Below, in pieces: positions 6,468 to 11,275 of a DNA stretch of 11,275 nt. Source of the stretch: Bacillota bacterium (lineage in GTDB: Bacteria > Bacillota > Clostridia > Clostridiales > Clostridiaceae); NCBI GenBank assembly GCA_023427705.1, contig JAEZAL010000084.1, positions 1 through 11,275 on the forward strand, in the 5' to 3' direction. Numbering within the stretch: position 1 is the stretch's first letter; every line of letters starts with the position of its first letter. The position numbers were made by a program, and so were the translations under genes. A model generated the notes under the pieces. It had not been told where the DNA came from and made no database searches. It saw only the letters and a list, made by a program, of their open reading frames with translations.

Positions 6468-8009
6468 TTATATTATAACACCTACTCCAGGTCCTAATGG
6501 TAATCCGAATATATACCATATTACAAGTAAAATTGTCCATCCAATTAAAAATGCTATAGAATAAGGTATCATTGTAGTAATTAATGTTCCTACTCCTGAC
6601 TTCTTATCATACTTTTCTGCAAAAGCAACTATTAGAGCAAAGTAACTCATAAGCGGAGATATAATATTCGTAGAAGAATCCCCTATTCTATAAGCCATTT
6701 GTACTAATGCAGGTGATGTTCCTAAATTCATTAGCATAGGTATGAAAACTGGAGCCATTATAGCCCATTTTGCAGAAGCAGATCCCATAAATAAATTTAT
6801 AAAAGCAGTTAATAAAACAAATGCTATTATTAATGGAATACCAGTAAAACCTATACCTTCTAAGAAATTAGCTCCATTAACAGCAATTACAACACCAATA
6901 TTTGTATAGCTAAAATATTGAACAAATTGAGCTGCAAAGAAAACTAATACTATATATCCACCCATTGTTGACATACTTTTTCCCATTAAACTTATTACTT
7001 CTTTATCACTTTTAATAGTTTTACATCCAATTCCATATGCAACTCCCGGAATAAAGAATAATAAAGAAATAATTACAACTATAGAATCCATAAAAGGAGA
7101 ATTCAATATTTCATTAGTTTCTGGGTTTCTTAATACTCCATTAGGTAATAATGTTATTCCTATTAATATTATAAATATCAATGTTGCTATTCCAGCAAAT
7201 TTCAATCCTCTTTTTTGCTCTAAAGTAATATCTGTTAAAGTTGCTTTTTCATCACCTTTATACTCACCAAGTTTAGGCTCTACTATTTTTTCAGTAATGA
7301 TTGTACCAATTAGAGTTATTACAAAAGTAGAAACAATAATAAAGTACCAGTTATCTGCTGTTCCAACAGAAGCTGTTGATGAAAATAATTTAGCGCCTTC
7401 AGTAGAAATCCCTGCTAATAAAGCATCAGTTGGTCCAGCTAGTAAATTAGCACTATATCCACCAGATACTCCTGCAAAGGCTGCAGCTAATCCTGCCATT
7501 GGATGTCTTCCAAAACTTAAAAAAACTATTGCGCCAAGTGGTACTAATACAACATATCCCGCATCTGATGCTATACTAGACATAACACCAGCAAATACAA
7601 CAACTACAGTAATTAATCTTTTAGGTGTACTTGTAACTAGCTTAGTTAGTAATGTTCCTATAAGGCCTGTACCTTCTGCAACACCAACTCCAAGTAGAGC
7701 CACTAAAACTGTTCCAAGTGGTGCAAAGCTAGTAAAATTTTTAACTGCTGATGTAAACATATATCTAATTCCTTCAGGAGTTAATAAGCTTACGACCTTT
7801 GCTGTCATTTCTTTTATTTCCATCGTTGTTCTATCTAATCCCGTATATGTTACAGAAACCCCCATCTTAGCCATTACTGCTGATACAACAATAATAATTG
7901 CACAAAGTATAACAAAGATAGTAGCTGGATGTGGTAGCTTATTACCAACTCTTTCAATTGCCCCTAAAATCCCCCCATTTGACTTAAGCTTTTTTTCTTT
8001 CGTTTTCAT
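6468..8009 (-). CDS. AbgT family transporter (p-aminobenzoyl-glutamate type)
   Basis: Five hundred thirteen residues, typical family length, with a short basic cytoplasmic N-terminus (MKTKEKKLKS). About nine to eleven hydrophobic segments include helical hairpins. Family landmarks are RVGNKLPHP (20-28), SSIASDAGYVVLVPLGA (144-160), SANLLAGPTDALLAG (186-200), MGSASAKWAIMAP (408-420) and YRIGDSSTN (440-448). E. coli AbgT imports p-aminobenzoyl-glutamate, a folate breakdown product. The structurally studied relatives MtrF and YdaH have been reported to export sulphonamides. The substrate here cannot be read from sequence. The usual partner hydrolases AbgA and AbgB are not adjacent, so it acts alone locally. 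The start ATG follows AAGGGGG (8017-8023) at 7 nt. A good sigma-A type promoter lies upstream, and the gene diverges from cls. Confidence 0.93.
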   Translation of the reverse strand: MKTKEKKLKSNGGILGAIERVGNKLPHPATIFVILCAIIIVVSAVMAKMGVSVTYTGLDRTTMEIKEMTAKVVSLLTPEGIRYMFTSAVKNFTSFAPLGTVLVALLGVGVAEGTGLIGTLLTKLVTSTPKRLITVVVVFAGVMSSIASDAGYVVLVPLGAIVFLSFGRHPMAGLAAAFAGVSGGYSANLLAGPTDALLAGISTEGAKLFSSTASVGTADNWYFIIVSTFVITLIGTIITEKIVEPKLGEYKGDEKATLTDITLEQKRGLKFAGIATLIFIILIGITLLPNGVLRNPETNEILNSPFMDSIVVIISLLFFIPGVAYGIGCKTIKSDKEVISLMGKSMSTMGGYIVLVFFAAQFVQYFSYTNIGVVIAVNGANFLEGIGFTGIPLIIAFVLLTAFINLFMGSASAKWAIMAPVFIPMLMNLGTSPALVQMAYRIGDSSTNIISPLMSYFALIVAFAEKYDKKSGVGTLITTMIPYSIAFLIGWTILLVIWYIFGLPLGPGVGVII

Positions 8010-8102
8010 ATGTTGTCCCCCTTACATTGCAAATTAAATTATGTAAAAATTTCATTATTTTATCAATTCAAATTTGTGTATTTTTTGTATAAACACATTC
8101 AT

Positions 8103-8131
8103 ATTATATAATCACATTACTTTTATTTCAA
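8103..8131 (-). promoter_or_regulatory. Promoter of the AbgT-like gene
   Basis: On the minus strand there is a -35 TTGAAA (8126-8131), a 17-bp spacer and a perfect -10 TATAAT (8103-8108). Transcription would start near 8096, giving a leader of about 87 nt before the ATG at 8009. Confidence 0.78.
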
Positions 8132-8156
8132 GTTTTTATAGTAATTTTGTTTAAAT

Positions 8157-8186
8157 TTAATAAAATTATTATAATAATTTTATTAA
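8157..8186. repeat. Perfect 30-bp AT palindrome in divergent intergenic region
   Basis: The half-site TTAATAAAATTATTA (8157-8171) is followed at once by its exact reverse complement (8172-8186), with no spacer and no mismatch. It lies between the divergent AbgT-like and cls genes. The AbgT-like -35 is about 26 bp to the left, and a cls -10 candidate (8232-8237) about 45 bp to the right. It could be a shared operator or a cruciform-forming site. There is no T-run pattern to make it a terminator of a known gene. Confidence 0.55.
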
Positions 8187-8231
8187 TATATTACCAAATT
8201 CTATATTAGCTTAAAAAAATATAAGTTAGGA

Positions 8232-8237
8232 TATAAT
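8232..8237 (+). promoter_or_regulatory. Candidate -10 of cls
   Basis: TATAAT lies about 55 bp upstream of the cls ribosome binding site. A -35 at the right distance is poor (GCTTAA or CTTAAA near 8209-8215). In such AT-rich sequence this is a weak call. Confidence 0.3.
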
Positions 8238-8289
8238 ATTATATATAAATTAATATATTAATTTGTATTTATTAATTTATTATATATTG

Positions 8290-8296
8290 AAGGAGG
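8290..8296 (+). promoter_or_regulatory. Ribosome binding site that argues for an ATA start of cls
   Basis: AAGGAGG is a near-perfect complement of the 16S rRNA tail. Codons at 5 and 8 nt downstream in the cls frame are both ATA. A TTG at 8309-8311 is out of frame. This is the site that decides the start discussed under cls. Confidence 0.8.
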
Positions 8297-8304
8297 TTTT
8301 TATA

Positions 8305-9744
8305 ATACTTGCATTAAAAGCTATTTTCTTCATTTCATTTATAGTTAACCTATTTATTATATTTATAATAATTCTATTTGGTATAAAAAGACCTGAAAAA
8401 ACATTATCTTGGATTTTAATCTTAATTATTTTACCCCCAGTTGGATTAATATTATTTATTTTCTTAGGTCGTAATTGGAAGATTAATACTCTAGATAAAA
8501 AATCAAAGGAAAAAACACTTCAGCTAATTACTTTTACTAAATCAAAGAAAAATTATATTTTAAATGAGTATGAATCTATAATTAACTTGATAGCTGCAAC
8601 TTCTTATTCTCCTTTATTTATTAATAATAAAGTAACCATACTTGATGGTGGAATAAATAAATTTAAGATTTTAAAAGAGAAGTTAATGAATGCTACTAAT
8701 CATATTCATCTTGAATATTACATAGTTAAGAATGATCAAATAGGAAATGAAATAAAAGATATACTAATAAAAAAAGCTAAAGAAGGAATAAAAGTAAGAT
8801 TTATTATAGATAAAGTTGGCTCTATAAAGCTTAATCGTAAATATATAAAAGAATTAGAAAATGCAGGTGTAGATGTTGTCTTTTATTCATATGTTTTAGC
8901 TCCATTTTTAAGACTTATAAATACTCAAATAAACTATAGGAATCATAGAAAAATAGTTGTTATAGATAGCAAAATTGCTTTTTTAGGTGGGATTAATATA
9001 GGTGATGAATATCTAGGACTAGGGAAAATGGGAAAATGGGATGATTGCCATATTATGATTGAAGGAGATTGTGTTTTAGGATTACAATCAGTATTCTTAG
9101 ACGATTTCTCTAGCATAAAAAAGTATAATAATGAAGAAATCTCTATTTTAAATAATGTAGAAGAGTACTTTAGGAGTTTTAATCATAATGGTACTGTACC
9201 TATGCAAATAATAAAAAGCGGTCCAGATTCAGAATTCCCAAGCATCCTTCATTCACTAATAAAAATGATTAGTTCAGCAAAAAAATCTATAAATATTATT
9301 TCCCCTTATTTTATTCCTTCAGAAGGACTAATGGATTCATTAAAAATTGCAATTTTAAGTGGTGTTAACATATCATTAATATTTCCAGAAAAAGCTGACC
9401 ACTTTGCAGTAAATAGAGCCTCTAAAACTTATTTGTATGAGCTGCAAAAAATAGGTGCTAAAATTTATTACTATAATAAAAATGCCTTTATACATTCAAA
9501 ACTATTAACAGTTGATGAAAAGATATGCACAATCGGTACTGCCAATTTAGATATTAGAAGTTTTGAGTTAAACTATGAAATTAATACTATTATATACGAT
9601 GAAGATTTAACTAAGGATTTTAATAATCTATTTGAAAATTTACTGAAGAATTGTAGACATTTTAGTTATATAGAATACGAAAATAGATCTATGTTTAATA
9701 AATTAATCGACGGGTTTGCCAGATTATTATCGTCAATATTGTAA
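8305..9744 (+). CDS. cls: Cardiolipin synthase-like phospholipase D family protein
   Basis: About 479 residues from the start proposed here. Cls joins two phosphatidylglycerol molecules into cardiolipin and glycerol at the membrane. Two N-terminal membrane helices (about residues 2-26 and 34-55) precede two phospholipase D domains. Both HKD motifs are intact: NHRKIVVID (H214, K216, D221) with GGINIGDEY, and IHSKLLTVD (H397, K399, D404) with GTANLDIRSFELNYE. The start is odd. A strong AAGGAGG (8290-8296) is followed in frame by ATA (8302), ATA (8305) and CTT, with no ATG, GTG or TTG. In-frame TTGs at 8263 and 8287 lie before or against the site, and the next ATG is over 100 codons on, inside the catalytic part. 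I give ATA 8305 (8-nt spacing) as the likely start, or the site of a lost ATG. Function is sure; the exact 5' end is not. A strong terminator follows. Confidence 0.85.
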   Translation: MLALKAIFFISFIVNLFIIFIIILFGIKRPEKTLSWILILIILPPVGLILFIFLGRNWKINTLDKKSKEKTLQLITFTKSKKNYILNEYESIINLIAATSYSPLFINNKVTILDGGINKFKILKEKLMNATNHIHLEYYIVKNDQIGNEIKDILIKKAKEGIKVRFIIDKVGSIKLNRKYIKELENAGVDVVFYSYVLAPFLRLINTQINYRNHRKIVVIDSKIAFLGGINIGDEYLGLGKMGKWDDCHIMIEGDCVLGLQSVFLDDFSSIKKYNNEEISILNNVEEYFRSFNHNGTVPMQIIKSGPDSEFPSILHSLIKMISSAKKSINIISPYFIPSEGLMDSLKIAILSGVNISLIFPEKADHFAVNRASKTYLYELQKIGAKIYYYNKNAFIHSKLLTVDEKICTIGTANLDIRSFELNYEINTIIYDEDLTKDFNNLFENLLKNCRHFSYIEYENRSMFNKLIDGFARLLSSIL

Positions 9745-9772
9745 GGACCAGTATTAACTGGTCCTATTTTTT
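9745..9772 (+). terminator. Terminator of cls
   Basis: An 8-bp perfect stem, GGACCAGT (9745-9752) with ACTGGTCC (9757-9764), an ATTA loop, and then TATTTTTT. It starts directly after the cls stop codon. The convergent VanZ-like gene ends inside it: its TAA stop is in the loop and its last codons form the right arm. The minus strand has no good T-run after the hairpin, so it mainly serves cls. Confidence 0.9.
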
Positions 9773-10206
9773 CTAAATTTAAATCTCGAAAATATATCTA
9801 CTATTATATATCCAAAAGCTCCTCCAGATGTATCTATTAATATATCTTTAAAGGCCATATTTCTACCTGGGATAAAATATTGATGAATCTCATCTGTACA
9901 TGCATAAATAAATACAAAAATAATTAGAAATAATTTTACTTTTCTTGTATTAATATAATATCTCGTAACATTATATGCTAATAGAAACAATATCATATAC
10001 TCTGAAAAATGGGCTACCTTTCTTACTATAAATGTTGCAAGTTCACCAAAATAATCATTTAATTCAATACCTATAAAACTAAATATTTTTAATACCAATT
10101 CGCTTTGATTACTTGAAATATCTCCAGGTTGATGTGACATTAAAAATATTATTATCATCCATGATATTAATAGAACCCAAGCTATCATCTTTTTGTGTTT
10201 CTCCAT
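9754..10206 (-). CDS. VanZ-like family membrane protein
   Basis: One hundred fifty residues with four predicted membrane helices (about 7-24, 66-83, 89-104, 124-139). VanZ-family landmarks are FLMSHQPGD near the first helix (21-29), RKVAHFSEY (62-70) and DEIHQYFIPGR (105-115) followed by DILIDTSGG (121-129). VanZ of vancomycin/teicoplanin clusters gives low-level teicoplanin resistance. Most chromosomal relatives like this one have no assigned function, and no vanHAX genes are here, so resistance should not be inferred. The start ATG has GGAGAGG (10210-10216) upstream. It begins 27 nt after the zinc-ribbon gene with no terminator between, so the two are probably cotranscribed. Its stop codon lies within the hairpin of the convergent cls terminator. 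Confidence 0.87.
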   Translation of the reverse strand: MEKHKKMIAWVLLISWMIIIFLMSHQPGDISSNQSELVLKIFSFIGIELNDYFGELATFIVRKVAHFSEYMILFLLAYNVTRYYINTRKVKLFLIIFVFIYACTDEIHQYFIPGRNMAFKDILIDTSGGAFGYIIVDIFSRFKFRKNRTS

Positions 10207-10233
10207 AATCCTCTCCTTCTGTTTATATTATAA

Positions 10234-10677
10234 TTAATTTTTTTCAACTAAATATCTATTTATATATGCAAGTGATTGTTCTAAAATATTTTGACTTCCT
10301 TCTAAATCCTTAACATTAACCTCTAAATTATATATTTTTTGCTCTACTGAATTCATAATTTGTTTTATTTCATTTAAAAGCTTAGCTTCATAGGAAACTT
10401 GCATACCATCTAAATCAAAATAAACTTTTTTAGGTGCATCGCCACATTTTGTACATTGTATATATATATTATTTTTTTCGATATCCCTATAAACCTTAAA
10501 TATATCATTAGAACAGTTAGAACAATTAGGCATTATTATATATTCATTATTAGCCATATCTATATTATATCTAGATTCACATTGAGAGCAAACTAATTTT
10601 AAATTATCTGCTTCACTTTCTAAGTGAAATCTATTTCCACTACATCCATCTTTCATACATACAACAGTTCTTATCAT
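10234..10677 (-). CDS. Double zinc-ribbon and coiled-coil protein, unknown function
   Basis: One hundred forty-seven residues. Two cysteine modules fill the N-terminal two thirds: C7-x4-C12 with C30-x2-C33, and C52-x2-C55 with C75-x2-C78. Each has four cysteines, as expected for a structural zinc ribbon. The C-terminal part (about 96-147) is charged, heptad-like and probably forms a coiled coil (KLLNEIKQIMNSVEQKIYNLEVNV). There is no signal peptide or membrane helix, so it is cytoplasmic. Possible roles include nucleic acid binding or acting as an oligomeric adaptor. Neither is shown. The start ATG has GGGGGAG (10683-10689) 5 nt upstream. It is the first gene of a probable pair with the VanZ-like gene. 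I do not recognise a named family. Confidence 0.78.
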   Translation of the reverse strand: MIRTVVCMKDGCSGNRFHLESEADNLKLVCSQCESRYNIDMANNEYIIMPNCSNCSNDIFKVYRDIEKNNIYIQCTKCGDAPKKVYFDLDGMQVSYEAKLLNEIKQIMNSVEQKIYNLEVNVKDLEGSQNILEQSLAYINRYLVEKN

Positions 10678-10782
10678 TTTTACTCCCCCTCATTAATCAG
10701 AAAGATTTTCTTTTACAATTTAATATGCTAAATTTTAATAATTTATTCTTAATTATTAAAATACATATGTAGTGGAAAGTAA

Positions 10783-10813
10783 AATAGACCTAAATTTTTT
10801 ACTTAGGTCTATT
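10783..10813 (-). terminator. Terminator of the 48-residue gene
   Basis: An 11-bp perfect stem, AATAGACCTAA (10783-10793) with TTAGGTCTATT (10803-10813), and a 9-nt loop. On the minus strand it is followed by TTTACTTT. It lies 10 nt after the stop codon of the small gene and before the zinc-ribbon gene. Confidence 0.75.
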
Positions 10814-10823
10814 AAGTATTTAC

Positions 10824-10970
10824 CTATTCGGTACTCATTTCCTTTAACTTTTCTTCTATTTCTTTTATTAATTCATCTAATGTATTCGTATTCTTTCCTG
10901 CTAATACTAACTTTCTCTTTTCTAGCTTTAAATCTACTAATTTTTGCTCTAAGTCAGCCTTTTTGCTCAT
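10824..10970 (-). CDS. 48-residue charged coiled-coil protein
   Basis: Found by translating the minus strand: ATG at 10968-10970, TAG at 10824-10826, start MSKKADLEQKL. The product is almost wholly helical in character, with Leu/Ile at heptad-like spacing (LEQKLVDLKLEKRKLVL), a short turn AGKNTNT (24-30) and a second helix LDELIKEIEEKLKEM. This helix-turn-helix hairpin layout recalls Spo0E-type Spo0A phosphatases, but the SQxLD motif of that family is absent, so I do not assign it. A GGGAAG-type ribosome binding site (10978-10983) lies upstream. A well-formed terminator follows at once, and the gene stands alone between the zinc-ribbon unit and the tRNA cluster. The codon pattern, ribosome binding site and terminator make it a likely real gene. 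The plus-strand reading across it is a shadow. Confidence 0.7.
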   Translation of the reverse strand: MSKKADLEQKLVDLKLEKRKLVLAGKNTNTLDELIKEIEEKLKEMSTE

Positions 10971-11126
10971 AATAACACTTCCCATCTAAGGATAAGACCT
11001 TAACATTTATATTGCTTTACTTAGTTATATATTAATTATATATTATTTTCTATGCTATTCCTATTTAAAGTTTTAGAGAATTTTTAAACTTTTTCTTCTT
11101 TTATCAACAAATAATTACATAATAAT

Positions 11127-11158
11127 AAAAAAAAGAAGTTATGATAACATAACTTCTT
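11127..11158 (-). terminator. Terminator of the tRNA cluster
   Basis: GAAGTTATG (11135-11143) pairs perfectly with CATAACTTC (11148-11156) around a 4-nt loop, with two more A-T pairs possible. Eight Ts follow on the minus strand (11127-11134). It begins directly after the CCA end of tRNA-Ala. Confidence 0.93.
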
Positions 11159-11233
11159 GGTGGAGGTAAAGGGATTCGAACCCTTGACCCCTTGCGTGCA
11201 AGGCAAGTGCTCTCCCAACTGAGCTATACCCCC
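11158..11233 (-). tRNA. tRNA-Ala (anticodon TGC)
   Basis: Seventy-six nucleotides with encoded CCA (11158-11160). On the minus strand the acceptor GGGGGTA pairs with TACCTCC including one G-U. The D-arm holds AGCTCAGTTGGGAGAGC, the anticodon loop CTTGCAC gives TGC, and the T-arm reads AGGGTTCGAATCCCT. It is the last gene of a tRNA cluster entering from the right. Confidence 0.97.
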
Positions 11234-11238
11234 AAATA

Positions 11239-11275
11239 TGGTGGACCTTCAGGGACTCGAACCCCGGGCCGACCG
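11239..11275 (-). tRNA. Partial tRNA, 3' part, probably elongator tRNA-Met
   Basis: The window edge cuts this tRNA. What remains on the minus strand is the variable-loop region, a T-arm with GGGGTTCGAGTCCC, the acceptor 3' strand AAGGTCC, discriminator A and an encoded CCA (11239-11241). The acceptor 5' strand would be GGACCTT, and the CGGTCGG before the T-arm fits clostridial elongator tRNA-Met. The anticodon is outside the window, so the identity is an inference. Five nucleotides separate it from tRNA-Ala, so they are cotranscribed. Confidence 0.85.

Noticed and set aside
7297..8037. A 246-residue plus-strand reading frame
   Set aside because: It lies antisense to the AbgT-like gene, whose motifs and ribosome binding site are clear. 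The translated product has no recognisable domain.
9754..10206. The VanZ-like gene as a glycopeptide resistance gene
   Set aside because: No vanRS, vanHAX or vanY genes are present, and VanZ-like proteins are common in Firmicutes chromosomes without this role.
10772..10972. A 66-residue plus-strand reading frame rich in hydrophobic residues
   Set aside because: It covers the 48-residue minus-strand gene and its terminator, has no ribosome binding site, and its hydrophobic character is what the complement of Lys/Glu-rich codons gives.
11067..11092. Inverted repeat AAAGTTT/AAACTTT followed by a T-rich stretch on the plus strand
   Set aside because: It looks like a weak terminator, but no plus-strand gene precedes it. 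The stem is only 7 bp of mostly A-T pairs, so chance is likely.
11158..11275. tRNA genes as an attachment site of an integrated element
   Set aside because: No integrase and no repeated tRNA 3' fragment could be seen in the window.

Overview
The window is strongly AT-rich, with Shine-Dalgarno sites of the AGGAGG type, short-loop intrinsic terminators and low-GC codon use. Protein content and gene style point to a chromosomal segment of a Clostridium sensu stricto species or a close relative. I cannot name the species. There are no insertion sequences, phage genes, CRISPR arrays or integrases. The region looks like ordinary core or near-core chromosome, not an island.

Layout, left to right. 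A terminator and a 62-residue glycine-zipper membrane protein (-) come first. They are followed by tRNA-Phe (-) with a clear promoter and terminator, and by a divergent gene (+) for a membrane-anchored SH3-like protein. That gene converges on a CPBP intramembrane protease (-), with a shared bidirectional terminator between them. Next is cinA (-) with its own terminator. Upstream of cinA lies a probable two-gene unit (-): an EF-G-like translational GTPase followed by a 78-residue unknown protein. A gene-poor stretch of about 500 bp, rich in inverted repeats, separates this unit from an AbgT-family transporter (-). The transporter is divergent from a cardiolipin synthase-like phospholipase D protein (+), and a perfect 30-bp palindrome lies between them. 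The synthase converges on a probable operon (-) of a double zinc-ribbon/coiled-coil protein and a VanZ-like membrane protein. Beyond that are an isolated 48-residue coiled-coil protein (-), then tRNA-Ala (-) and the 3' part of another tRNA, probably elongator Met, cut by the window edge.

The genes do not form one pathway. Most are single transcription units, each closed by its own hairpin terminator. Several act at the membrane or envelope: cardiolipin synthase, VanZ-like, CPBP protease, SH3-like anchor, AbgT transporter and the small glycine-zipper protein. The rest belong to translation and tRNA supply or to pyridine nucleotide salvage (cinA).

I do not see a convincing new multi-gene system. 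The observations most worth a second look are: the cardiolipin synthase gene, whose strong ribosome binding site is followed by ATA codons and no usual start; the 30-bp AT palindrome midway between the divergent abgT-like and cls promoters; four copies of an ATTTATGT motif, two forming an inverted repeat around a TATAAT, upstream of the EF-G-like gene; and a locally GC-rich hairpin upstream of the CPBP gene. Start sites of two small genes were moved inward to match their ribosome binding sites. One 48-residue gene was found by direct translation.
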